From Sulfurimonas aquatica (GTDB lineage Bacteria > Campylobacterota > Campylobacteria > Campylobacterales > Sulfurimonadaceae), in NCBI RefSeq assembly GCF_017357825.1, contig NZ_CP046072.1, positions 1,922,001 to 1,986,000 of the forward strand: a stretch of 64,000 nucleotides of DNA, given 5' to 3'. A model generated the notes under the pieces. That model was not told the origin of the DNA. It saw only the letters and a program-made list of their open reading frames with translations, and ran no database searches. This document shows positions 56,026-64,000 of this stretch, piece by piece (within the stretch, counting starts at the first letter, position 1; every line of letters starts with the position of its first letter). Made by a program: the position numbers and the translations under genes.

Positions 56026-57306
56026 ATGGCAGGATTTAGTGCACTTAAGGGACAAGGGGACGCGAAAACGCTTTTTGCAGCGTTTTTATATTTTGATTTT
56101 AGTTTTATGGTTTGGACAATGCTCGGGCCATTATCAACAGAGATAGCTGAAGCATTAGCAGTCGGTGGGTTTATCATGAGTGCGGGTCAAAAAGCAACAC
56201 TGCTTTCTATCCCTATTTTAGCGGGAGCGCTTCTTAGAATTTTACTAGGATTTGGCGTTGATAAGTTTGGCGCTAAAAAGACGGCTCTTATGAGTCAAGC
56301 AGTTGTTATCTCAGTTTTATTTTACGCATTTTTCAGAGGTGCTAGTATATCTTACGATGAGCTTTTATTTGTAGCGTTTGGTCTTGGTTTTGCTGGAGCG
56401 TCATTCGCCGTTGCTCTTCCACAAGCGGGTCAGTGGTATCCACCAAAACTTCAAGGTATCGTTCTGGGTATTGCAGGAGCTGGAAATATCGGTGTTGTTA
56501 TCGACTTCTTGTTTGCTCCAAAAATCGCTGAGATTTGGGGTTGGGAGTCTGTATTTTTAGTTGGAGCAGTACTTTCATCTATCATCTTTGTTGCATACAT
56601 CTTTTTAGCTAAAGACGCGCCTGCTGAAGTATATACGCCTCGTCCTAAGAAATTAAAAGACTATGCAAAACTACTTAAAGATAAAGACACATGGTGGTTT
56701 AACCTTTTTTACGCTGTAAGTTTTGGTGGATTTGTTGGGTTTGCTGGATATATGAAAGTATACCTTATGAATACATACCAAGCAGATATGTCAGCATTTG
56801 GTATAGATGTATTTGACGAAAGCAATGTAAAAGTTGTTGCTGGTTACTTTGGAGCTTTATGTATCTTTGCAGGTGCAGTTTTACGACCAGTTGGTGGAGC
56901 GGTTGCAGATAAGTTAGGTGGTATCAAGTCACTTTATATCTTCTTTGGTTTAGTAGCTCTTTTAGCTGTACTAAACGCGACTATGACTCTTCCTTTTTGG
57001 ATAGCAATACTAGTACTGTTTTTAATCATGGCTAACCTAGGTATGGCAAACGGTGCAGTGTTTCAACTCGTACCTCAGCGTTTTGGTAAAGACATAGGAA
57101 TCATGACAGGTATCATCGGTGCTGCTGGTGGACTTGGTGGAACGGCACTTATTAAAACACTTGGTTGGTCTAAGGGTGCGTTTGATGGTTACTCGGCTGG
57201 ATTTATGATCTTTGCTGGTGTAGTTCTAATCGCTCTTATGGGAATCTCTTTAGTTAAAACTAGATGGAGAACAACTTGGGGTGTTCAAGCTGGTGGAAGA
57301 ATTTAA
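56026..57306 (+). CDS. narK: NarK/NasA-type nitrate/nitrite transporter (MFS)
   Basis: A 426-residue major facilitator protein with about twelve hydrophobic segments and the glycine-rich nitrate signatures of the family, one in each half: AGAGNIGVVIDFLFAPKIAE and GIIGAAGGLGGTALIKTLGW. The N-terminal FDFSFMVWTMLGPLS segment is typical of the NarK2/NasA branch. Location with nitrate and nitrite reductase genes supports nitrate import for assimilation. Nitrite exchange is possible. It begins the transporter-siroheme-nitrite reductase run. Confidence 0.92.
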   Translation: MAGFSALKGQGDAKTLFAAFLYFDFSFMVWTMLGPLSTEIAEALAVGGFIMSAGQKATLLSIPILAGALLRILLGFGVDKFGAKKTALMSQAVVISVLFYAFFRGASISYDELLFVAFGLGFAGASFAVALPQAGQWYPPKLQGIVLGIAGAGNIGVVIDFLFAPKIAEIWGWESVFLVGAVLSSIIFVAYIFLAKDAPAEVYTPRPKKLKDYAKLLKDKDTWWFNLFYAVSFGGFVGFAGYMKVYLMNTYQADMSAFGIDVFDESNVKVVAGYFGALCIFAGAVLRPVGGAVADKLGGIKSLYIFFGLVALLAVLNATMTLPFWIAILVLFLIMANLGMANGAVFQLVPQRFGKDIGIMTGIIGAAGGLGGTALIKTLGWSKGAFDGYSAGFMIFAGVVLIALMGISLVKTRWRTTWGVQAGGRI

Positions 57307-57331
57307 GCTAGCAGAGCTTATTAAGGAAATC

Positions 57332-58624
57332 ATGATGAAATACAAAACACTACCAATAATACTTAAAGATATGAAAATCCTCCTTATTGGAGGGGGTAAA
57401 GTTGCTCTACAAAAAGCTGAAGTTATGCAGAGAAACCGTGTAGACTTTGAGTGTATCTCAGCTGAATATATAGATGAATTTAAAACTATAACTTCTAAAC
57501 AGACTTTAAAAAGCTTTGAGATAACAGACCTCAACTCGTATGGCGTTATCATAGACGCGACAGGTTCAACAGACGTAATGGATGAGCTACTTGAGCATAA
57601 ACGCGAACGTAACTTTTTATACAACTGCGTTGACGTTCCAGAAGTTTGCGACTTTTTCTTTGCAGCCCTTATAGAGTACGGAACTCTTAAGATTGCCGTA
57701 TCTTCTTCAGGTGCTAGCCCTACACTCGCTCAAGCTGTTAGAAACAAGATAAAAAGAGTATTACCTCACACTTTAGAGACTCTCAATCATGAACTTCAGA
57801 TTAAACGCAGCACTGGAATCATAGATATAAAACAAGCAAGAGAAGAAGCAAGCAAGATGCTAGGGAGAGTCACTCTTGTAGGTTGCGGAACTGGCGATGT
57901 AGACCTACTTACCATCAAAGCGTATAAAACGATACAGAGCGCTGACGTTGTTTTCATAGACCACCTTATAAGCGATGAAATCATAGAAATCATTCCAAAA
58001 GGCACAATGCAAATATCTGTTGGAAAACAAAAAGGTGCTCATAGCGTTAAACAAGAGAAGATTAATGAGATGCTTATAGAGTATGCTAGTAAAGGTTTGG
58101 AGGTAGCTCGTCTTAAAGCTGGAGATCCGTATATATTCGGTCGTGGAGCAGAAGAGGCACAAGCACTTATGCAAGAAAACATTAGAGTCGACGTGATTCC
58201 TGGCATATCATCGGCAATAGCGGGACCACTAAGCGCAGGTATAGCGCCAACGGCTCGTGGATATGCTACTAACCTCTCTATAGTCTCAGCTCACTTAGCG
58301 GGAAACTCTATAAACACACAGTGGATAGACCTACTTAAGATGAAAAACCATACAACCATAGTACTCATGGGGCTCTCTCGCGCCGATGAGATAGTTAAAG
58401 CCGCGCTTGAAGCTGGAGCTGATGCAAATATGCCTACAGCCATCATATCAAATGCGTCACGTCCAAATCAGACGAGCGTTATCACAACACTAAAAGAGTT
58501 ACCACTAGCTGCAAAAGATGCGCCAAGACCTGGAATCATAGTTTTTGGTGACGTTGTAAACCTGCATGAAGTACTTCCACAATACGAAACTCAAGAGGAG
58601 ATATCAGATGAAAAAATTGCATGA
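57332..58624 (+). CDS. cysG: Bifunctional siroheme synthase (Met8-like domain plus SUMT)
   Basis: 430 residues. Residues 1-190 resemble the dehydrogenase/ferrochelatase half (MKILLIGGGKVALQKAEVM, then VDVPEVCDFFFAAL, SSSGASPTLAQAVRNKI). Residues about 200-420 are the uroporphyrinogen III methyltransferase (VTLVGCGTGDVDLLTIKA, ARLKAGDPYIFGRGAEEA, VIPGISSAIAGPLSAGIAPTARG). It makes siroheme for the nitrite reductase encoded next. The frame is open from 57281 inside narK, but AAGGA just before 57332/57335 marks the real start. Confidence 0.93.
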   Translation: MMKYKTLPIILKDMKILLIGGGKVALQKAEVMQRNRVDFECISAEYIDEFKTITSKQTLKSFEITDLNSYGVIIDATGSTDVMDELLEHKRERNFLYNCVDVPEVCDFFFAALIEYGTLKIAVSSSGASPTLAQAVRNKIKRVLPHTLETLNHELQIKRSTGIIDIKQAREEASKMLGRVTLVGCGTGDVDLLTIKAYKTIQSADVVFIDHLISDEIIEIIPKGTMQISVGKQKGAHSVKQEKINEMLIEYASKGLEVARLKAGDPYIFGRGAEEAQALMQENIRVDVIPGISSAIAGPLSAGIAPTARGYATNLSIVSAHLAGNSINTQWIDLLKMKNHTTIVLMGLSRADEIVKAALEAGADANMPTAIISNASRPNQTSVITTLKELPLAAKDAPRPGIIVFGDVVNLHEVLPQYETQEEISDEKIA

Positions 58625-60512
58625 TGCCAGTGTCGCTAGAAGTAAAAAAGTAAATAAGATAGAGGGTATTAAAGAGTTAAAAGACCCAATAGAAGCTTTT
58701 AATATGATAGAGACATATGCAAAAGAAGGCTATCAATCCATTCCCGATGAAGATAAAAAGTACTTTTTAAAATGTTTTGGCATCTTTGATAAGCACACTC
58801 TCACTCCCGAACAGTTTATGATGCGTGTAAGAGTTCCCGGTGGGCATCTAAGCGCAGATCAAGCAAACGCCATTGGTCAAATAGCCAAGCTATATGGTCA
58901 AGACTATATAGATATCACTACACGTGCTCAAGTTGAACTGAGATACTTAAGTATAGAGGATATGCCAAATATCATACAAGCACTAAAAAAAGTTGGATTA
59001 GACTCTTATCAAACAGGAGTGGATAACTTTAGAAACATTGTCACCGATCCATTAGACGAGTTGGGTTTTGACACTATTCTTCCATCGTATAAAGTGCTTG
59101 AAAAGATTCAGAGTCAGTTTTTACACAACCCTGAGTGGATATCTACGCTTCCAAGAAAATTTAACACTGGTATCACAGGTTCACTCTCAAACAGATGTAA
59201 CATCTTTGGACAAGATTGCTGTTTTGCTCTTACACAAAAAGATGGTGTTTATGGTTACAACATGTATCTAGGTGGTCGCGTTGGCATCATCGCTAAAAAT
59301 GCAAATATTTTCTTAAAAAATGAAGAAGAGGTTTTAAAAGCTTTTGACTCTATCACAAATATTTTTAAAGAGTTTGGTTTTAGAGACAATAGAAATAAAA
59401 ATAGACTACACTTCCTTATAGAAGCGGTTGGAATGGAGGAGATATCAAACGCCATTCGCCAAACTGCAGGAGTTGACTTTGCTAGTGCTGGAATCACTAT
59501 GACGAGCATGAACTCAAACGACTCTGAGTCGGGTCGCGTTCAGCTTCGTGATGGTAGCTTTGGTATCCAAGTCGTTGTTCCATCGGGTATATTTAACGGA
59601 ACGGATCTCATCAAAGTTGCTAGCCTGAGCGTGGAACATGGTAACTCTCAAGTAAGATTTAACGTTGAGCAAAACATTCTTATTCTTGGAGTAAATGACG
59701 TTGATACGCTTCTAGCAGATGAGTTTTTTACAAAGTTTAAAAACGTAAACACTCCTTACTTTAACAACCTCATTGCCTGTGCGGGAACGCAACACTGTAC
59801 TTTTGGCGTTATAGAAAACAAACAAGACGCAGTTGACTTGTCACAATATCTTAGTGAAAAAGTTCCAATGGAGTCAGGTCGCATACGTATGTACTGGTCA
59901 GCCTGTGTTAAAGGTTGTGGAACTCATGAAATCGCCGACATTGGCTTTGAAGGGTGTAAGGCAAAAGTAAATGGCGTTACAGAAGATGGCGTTCACATAA
60001 CCCTCGGTGGAAAAGTAGTTAGCGATGGTAAAAATGGCTATACCGTTATGAAAGCAGCTCCACTTAGACTTGCAAAGTACTATATAGAAACATTAGCCCT
60101 AGAGTATAAGAAGTTAAGACTCCAAAATGAGTCTTTTGAGAGTTTTAACGATAGAGTTTTAGTGAACTATACACCCGCTTACATAGGTTTTATGATGAAA
60201 CTCCAAGCCTATTTAAGAGCGAAAGATATAGAGATTGATTTAAATATCAACAGTGTTTTAAAAACTGGTAAAAATGAGGAGTTTGAAGTTTTTGAACTTG
60301 GTCGTAAAATCCACTACTTACTCTCTAAAGAGGAGGCTTACTCTTCGTATGCAAGGTTTACAAATGTAAACAAAAGAGAGAAGCTAACAGCTCTTAAAAA
60401 ACTTGTACCAAATATCGATGAGGCACTCTCAGAGGTGGTCTTTAAAATGCTCGATGAAGAAGAAAAAAGAGCTGTTGTTTTTTCAGAACTCACTCCACTT
60501 ATTGAACTTTAA
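58608..60512 (+). CDS. nirA: Siroheme nitrite reductase (ferredoxin-type)
   Basis: A 634-residue NirA/sulfite reductase family enzyme that reduces nitrite to ammonium by six electrons. Two ferrodoxin-like half domains and two NIR_SIR 4Fe-4S regions are visible. The siroheme/[4Fe-4S] ligands are CAGTQHC and CVKGC (C-x5-C and C-x3-C). It has no NADH- or FAD-binding part, so it needs ferredoxin or a similar donor. Sulfite reductase is the alternative, but the nitrate context decides. The frame is open 14 codons upstream, yet GAGGAG precedes the ATG at 58608. It overlaps cysG by 17 bp. Confidence 0.9.
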   Translation: MKKLHDASVARSKKVNKIEGIKELKDPIEAFNMIETYAKEGYQSIPDEDKKYFLKCFGIFDKHTLTPEQFMMRVRVPGGHLSADQANAIGQIAKLYGQDYIDITTRAQVELRYLSIEDMPNIIQALKKVGLDSYQTGVDNFRNIVTDPLDELGFDTILPSYKVLEKIQSQFLHNPEWISTLPRKFNTGITGSLSNRCNIFGQDCCFALTQKDGVYGYNMYLGGRVGIIAKNANIFLKNEEEVLKAFDSITNIFKEFGFRDNRNKNRLHFLIEAVGMEEISNAIRQTAGVDFASAGITMTSMNSNDSESGRVQLRDGSFGIQVVVPSGIFNGTDLIKVASLSVEHGNSQVRFNVEQNILILGVNDVDTLLADEFFTKFKNVNTPYFNNLIACAGTQHCTFGVIENKQDAVDLSQYLSEKVPMESGRIRMYWSACVKGCGTHEIADIGFEGCKAKVNGVTEDGVHITLGGKVVSDGKNGYTVMKAAPLRLAKYYIETLALEYKKLRLQNESFESFNDRVLVNYTPAYIGFMMKLQAYLRAKDIEIDLNINSVLKTGKNEEFEVFELGRKIHYLLSKEEAYSSYARFTNVNKREKLTALKKLVPNIDEALSEVVFKMLDEEEKRAVVFSELTPLIEL

Positions 60513-60523
60513 GTTCAATAAGT
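60497..60523 (+). terminator. Terminator hairpin containing the nirA stop codon
   Basis: Perfect 13-bp arms around one central base (ACTTATTGAACTT, then AAGTTCAATAAGT), realistically an 11-bp stem with a five-base loop. The nirA stop TAA is in the loop/stem centre and the stem is followed by TTCTCTTA. This ends the nitrate assimilation transcript. Confidence 0.75.
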
Positions 60524-60602
60524 TTCTCTTAGTCCCTTATTTACACATACATACTTATAAAGCCCCTACTCCTTCTTAAAGACAATTCTGTTTAAATTTA
60601 TT

Positions 60603-60608
60603 TATAAT
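60603..60608 (+). promoter_or_regulatory. Candidate -10 box of the TonB receptor operon
   Basis: TATAAT in TTTATAATAAAA, predicted start near 60615, giving a 35-base leader before the ATG at 60650. Confidence 0.45.
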
Positions 60609-60649
60609 AAAAAATGATATACTCGTCTTATATCATTTATGGATTTAAT

Positions 60650-62605
60650 ATGAAAAAAGCCCTTTTATTATCTTCTTTACTCTATTCACTCTATGCAGAG
60701 AATACAGATAGTCTCATCGAATCACTCCAGGGTGATTTAACAAAATACATGCAAATAGCTACACAGACAAAAGAGAATGTAGACTATATGCCTTATGTCA
60801 TTTCAGTACTTAAAAATGCGGATTTAGAAAAGCTTGGGATTTTAACGCTAAGAGAAGCGATTACACTCTTACCTGGTGTTGATATATCTATAGGAATGGC
60901 TGGCGTTCAAAATCCAATCTTTCGTGGTTCAAACCCACTTGCGATGGGACAGTCAAAACTCATAATAGATGGTGTAGTAGTAAATGATAATATGTTTGGT
61001 GCATACTATCAATACCTTGATATGCCTATAGATATCATTGAGCGCATAGAGGTTGTTCGTGGTCCAGGTTCACTACAGAGCAATGTAAATGCATATGCAG
61101 GCTCTATTCATGTCATCACAAAAGCAAATAAAAATGACGGTGAGGAGAATGAGAACTCTATCTTTGCTGCCATAGGTTCAAATGATTATAAAATGGGTGG
61201 CTTTGTTGGTGCATATAAAGAAGAGTCGTTTAAACTAAGTGGGGATCTTTTTTATCAGGAGCATGATAAAACTTTACCTATTGGTCCAGATAGGATGCCT
61301 GATCCGGCGACCTCTCCTGATCCAACTAGCTTGCCATTATGGCTCAAAAACTATTCACTAGGACTAAATTTCGAATATAAAGATTTTTATATCAAAGGGC
61401 GTTTGGCAAAAAATGAGAGTGGTGTTAGTTCTGGACAAGCCTTTAGCCTCACAAGAAATGATACTGACTTTCTAAATGTTGATAATAATTTTTTAGAAGC
61501 TGGATATAGTACAAATATAACAAATGACATCAAAGTAAAATTATCACTGAATTACTTCGATGAGACACGTTCACTTCAAAATAATGTAATGCCAAATGGG
61601 ACACACTTTTTGGTTGACTATTCAGAAAAAACACTCAAACAAAACCTTGAGTTCACTATATCTTCATTTGAAAATCAAACCATCACTAGTGGAATTGTTT
61701 TATCTCAAGCAAGTATATTAAATAATAATGCGGAACTATCACCAGACATATTGTTAGATAACTCAACTCCACTTCTCTCAAACTCTAAAAGAGATTCACA
61801 ATCTTTCTACATTGATGATCTTATAAATTTCAATGAAAAGACATCGCTACAGTTAAGTTTGAAGTACGATATGTATAGTGATGTTGACGATCAAATAAGC
61901 CCACGTGTGGCAATTGTTCATCGACATAATGATGAGAATATATTTAAGCTTATGTATACGCATTCTTACAGGGAACCTTCATGGAGAGAACAATATCTAG
62001 CTGTTAATGGCTATTTTGGAGCTACTTTAGATATGAAACCAGAAGTTGTTGATGCTTATGAAGCAGCCTATATTAGAAAATTTTCTGAGAGTTCAAACTT
62101 CAAGTTAAACCTATTTTATCTAAGTAATTTAGATCAAATTAATGCACAAAACACAATGCGAACATTTATGAATAGTGGAGATAATGAGCTTTACGGTCTA
62201 GAAACAGAGTTTAGAGCAAGTATACTAGAAGATGACTCCATATATCTAAACTACTCTTATGTAGATGGACATAATACACATGATAGCCTAGCTAACAGTG
62301 CACATCATATGGCAAAAGCTTACTACATATATACTATTTCAGATAATCTCTCTGCTTCAACTATAGTAAAATATATCGGTGAAAAAGATAGAATTACTGT
62401 AGATAATCGAGACAAACTTGATGAGTATTTCATAGCTGACTTAAGTGCTACATATAAGTACAAACCAAGTGATATACTCTTCTCTGTAAGTGTTAAAAAT
62501 CTTTTTAATGAAAAGTACTATTTACCAGCACCGGAGAATACTTACCAAGGTGATTTTCAACAAGCAGGCAGAAGCTTTTTAGTTCGTGCTAGTAAAAGGT
62601 TTTAA
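60650..62605 (+). CDS. TonB-dependent outer-membrane receptor
   Basis: 651 residues. The signal peptide is MKKALLLSSLLYSLYA. The plug domain (about 60-150) contains LREAITLLPGVDISIGMAGVQ, NPIFRGSNPL and IERIEVVRGPGSLQSNVNAYAGSIHVITK. A 22-strand-type barrel follows with a C-terminal Phe and NLFNEKYYLPAPENTYQGDFQQAGRSF. The substrate (siderophore, metal or other) is not evident. The open frame begins at 60614, but that lies at the predicted transcript start and the signal peptide begins at 60650. It is followed 1 bp later by the YfiR-like gene. Confidence 0.9.
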   Translation: MKKALLLSSLLYSLYAENTDSLIESLQGDLTKYMQIATQTKENVDYMPYVISVLKNADLEKLGILTLREAITLLPGVDISIGMAGVQNPIFRGSNPLAMGQSKLIIDGVVVNDNMFGAYYQYLDMPIDIIERIEVVRGPGSLQSNVNAYAGSIHVITKANKNDGEENENSIFAAIGSNDYKMGGFVGAYKEESFKLSGDLFYQEHDKTLPIGPDRMPDPATSPDPTSLPLWLKNYSLGLNFEYKDFYIKGRLAKNESGVSSGQAFSLTRNDTDFLNVDNNFLEAGYSTNITNDIKVKLSLNYFDETRSLQNNVMPNGTHFLVDYSEKTLKQNLEFTISSFENQTITSGIVLSQASILNNNAELSPDILLDNSTPLLSNSKRDSQSFYIDDLINFNEKTSLQLSLKYDMYSDVDDQISPRVAIVHRHNDENIFKLMYTHSYREPSWREQYLAVNGYFGATLDMKPEVVDAYEAAYIRKFSESSNFKLNLFYLSNLDQINAQNTMRTFMNSGDNELYGLETEFRASILEDDSIYLNYSYVDGHNTHDSLANSAHHMAKAYYIYTISDNLSASTIVKYIGEKDRITVDNRDKLDEYFIADLSATYKYKPSDILFSVSVKNLFNEKYYLPAPENTYQGDFQQAGRSFLVRASKRF

Positions 62606-62606
62606 T

Positions 62607-63137
62607 ATGAAAACTTTACTTTTACTTCTCACACTAAGCTTACAAGTTTTTGCACTAGAGTACAACTCTCTAACTCTAAGAGCGCAGGCGGATATTTTTC
62701 CTAAAATAATCCTCTTAGACAAAGCAATACAAGAAAAGGCCTCAAACGACAATATATTAACCCTAGCTATCATTCATTCAACAGATGAAAAAGATGATGC
62801 ACTTAACTTTAAAAATATGATAGAAAAAAAGTTTAACGCTAAACTAGGTTCATATATTTTTCAGATAGTCTTACATAACTCTGATGAGTCACAACTAAGA
62901 GATGCCTCTTCATACTACTTTTTAAGTCTAAAAGGTAGTAATAAACAAGAGATACTAAAAAAGGCAATGAGTACAAATAAGATATGCTTTAGTTATGATT
63001 CAAAAGATTTTACTAATCAGTCGCTTATTAGCTTGATTCTTAAAGAAAAAACATATATCTATCTAAATAAGTCGGCATTAACCCATTATGGTATAAAATT
63101 TGTTCCTATATTTTATAAGATAGTTAAGGCAAAATAG
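62607..63137 (+). CDS. YfiR-like (DUF4154) periplasmic protein
   Basis: 176 residues with signal peptide MKTLLLLLTLSLQVFA and a mature region of the size and layout of DUF4154/YfiR proteins (LTLRAQADIFPKIILLDKAI, then TNKICFSYDSKDF and GIKFVPIFYKI). YfiR represses a membrane diguanylate cyclase in Pseudomonas; the membrane sensor encoded directly after it is a plausible partner. Assignment rests on length, layout and context, so it is moderate. ATG at 62607 is used; the earlier ATG at 62586 lies inside the receptor gene. Confidence 0.65.
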   Translation: MKTLLLLLTLSLQVFALEYNSLTLRAQADIFPKIILLDKAIQEKASNDNILTLAIIHSTDEKDDALNFKNMIEKKFNAKLGSYIFQIVLHNSDESQLRDASSYYFLSLKGSNKQEILKKAMSTNKICFSYDSKDFTNQSLISLILKEKTYIYLNKSALTHYGIKFVPIFYKIVKAK

Positions 63138-64000
63138 TGCAAAAAATCTCTCTAACTCTGAAGATAACGCTATCATTTATTACCGTGATAGTCCCTTCAA
63201 TTTTCTTCTTGTATTTTGTTTTCTACAATCTATTTTATGAAAAAATGCTAGATTCTGAAAAACAAAAAGCAACTCTAATAGCGCAAACAATAGAGCCAAT
63301 GATAGGAATGAATTACTACCTCGGGCTTAATGATGAGATTATAAACCTTAGAGAGCAGACAACAAAGCACCCCTTAGTCCATGACATATGTATAACATTA
63401 GAGTCCGATAAAATATGTGAAGAACCAAAGCTCTCAGACAATATATTAAATGTTTCTTACCCTGTAAAGCACCCTGTAACTAGCAAAAAGATAGGCTATA
63501 TCAATATAGAGTATAAACTTGATGAATTTAATCAAGCGTTCAGAGATATTCAATCAACTATTATCAACTCTCTAGCACTTCTTGGTATAGTCTTTTTAAT
63601 TTTTGGTCTACTCATACAAAAACTACTTGCACCCCTTGGCGAAATTGCTAAAAGAGTAAAGGGCTATAAACCAGGTGAAAATATAGACTTCTCCCATGTT
63701 AGAACAGAACCAGAAACAAAAGAAATAATTACAGCCTTTGGAAGAATGCTCAACAACATTAAAGAGCATAATATGCTCCTAGAGCGATATAAATATGCTG
63801 TTGATGAGAGTGCGCTTGTTAGTAAAACCGATTTAGATGGAAATATTACTTATGTAAATGATGAGTTTGTAAAAAGCTCTGGCTTTACAAGGTCAGAACT
63901 ACTCGGAAAGAATCACAATATCACTCGTCATCCTGACATGAAAGATGAGACATTCAAACAGATGTGGTCTCTACTTAAAAATAAAAAAGCTTGGAAAGGC
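63137..64000 (+). CDS. Membrane PAS sensor protein, cut off by the window end
   Basis: GTG at 63137 overlaps the preceding TAG stop (TAGTG). The 288 visible residues comprise TM1 (about 9-30), a periplasmic sensor region of about 110 residues with paired cysteines (ICITLESDKICEEP), TM2 (about 148-168), a HAMP-like linker (LAPLGEIAKRVKGY) and an Aer-type PAS domain (TDLDGNITYVNDEFVKSSGF, ITRHPDMKDETF). The output domain is out of view: diguanylate cyclase, histidine kinase or MCP are all possible. A diguanylate cyclase would best fit the YfiR-like neighbour. Confidence 0.8.
   Translation, partial: MQKISLTLKITLSFITVIVPSIFFLYFVFYNLFYEKMLDSEKQKATLIAQTIEPMIGMNYYLGLNDEIINLREQTTKHPLVHDICITLESDKICEEPKLSDNILNVSYPVKHPVTSKKIGYINIEYKLDEFNQAFRDIQSTIINSLALLGIVFLIFGLLIQKLLAPLGEIAKRVKGYKPGENIDFSHVRTEPETKEIITAFGRMLNNIKEHNMLLERYKYAVDESALVSKTDLDGNITYVNDEFVKSSGFTRSELLGKNHNITRHPDMKDETFKQMWSLLKNKKAWKG

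Overview
The window looks like a chromosomal stretch of a Campylobacterota (Epsilonproteobacteria) bacterium close to Sulfurimonas. The support is low G+C, Campylobacterota-type proteins, and several gene orders I know from this phylum: atp-tolQRA; pyrH-rpoZ-spoT-tyrS-(nitronate monooxygenase-like)-amidase; and rpsO next to an Rrf2 regulator and flhA. Species cannot be fixed from sequence reading alone. I saw no tRNA, rRNA, CRISPR array, integrase or insertion-sequence transposase.

Layout. Positions 1-13510 are minus-strand housekeeping genes: ribosomal proteins L21 and L27, obg, proB, fmt, birA, parA, parB, the F1 and stalk genes of ATP synthase (b', b, delta, alpha, gamma, beta, epsilon), then tolQ, tolR and a truncated tolA. 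A small RidA/thioredoxin pair (13130-13923) precedes a second minus-strand run (14140-20149): a tRNA methyltransferase, a YkgJ-type cysteine-cluster protein, a TPR lipoprotein, trpC, a small lipoprotein, dapE, and an unusual DUF4062-methyltransferase fusion. kdsB (20217-20933) is divergent from that run.

Downstream of kdsB lies a 5.2 kb segment (20938-26107) holding a 1190-residue DUF1566/LVIVD-propeller lipoprotein and an outer-membrane-barrel-like partner. It is bracketed by two 177-bp copies of the kdsB 3' end, which makes it look like an insertion that rebuilt the end of kdsB.

Positions 26298-38533 are a tightly packed 14-gene chemosensory operon: Aer-type PAS protein, soluble receptor with two signalling tips, triple CheW, CheB, HEAT protein, CheR, CheY, CheZ-like protein, second CheY, CheA, CheW split by a zinc-binding CZB domain, STAS protein, ParA-type ATPase and a small unknown. 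It has everything needed for a self-contained cytoplasmic array with adaptation and its own positioning ATPase, but no membrane receptor.

Positions 38734-49690 return to core genes: rpsO, then rrf2-flhA-DHH phosphoesterase on plus, then the pyrH operon on minus. An esterase follows at 49789-50415. Positions 50405-60512 form a nitrate assimilation locus: a cytoplasmic molybdopterin nitrate reductase with a DmsB-DmsC-like fused iron-sulfur/membrane subunit on minus; a sensor kinase, nitrate transporter, siroheme synthase and siroheme nitrite reductase on plus. The two nitrate promoters share a CTGTATA/TATACAG-type site at the same distance from the -10 box. The window ends with a TonB receptor, a YfiR-like periplasmic protein and a truncated PAS sensor.
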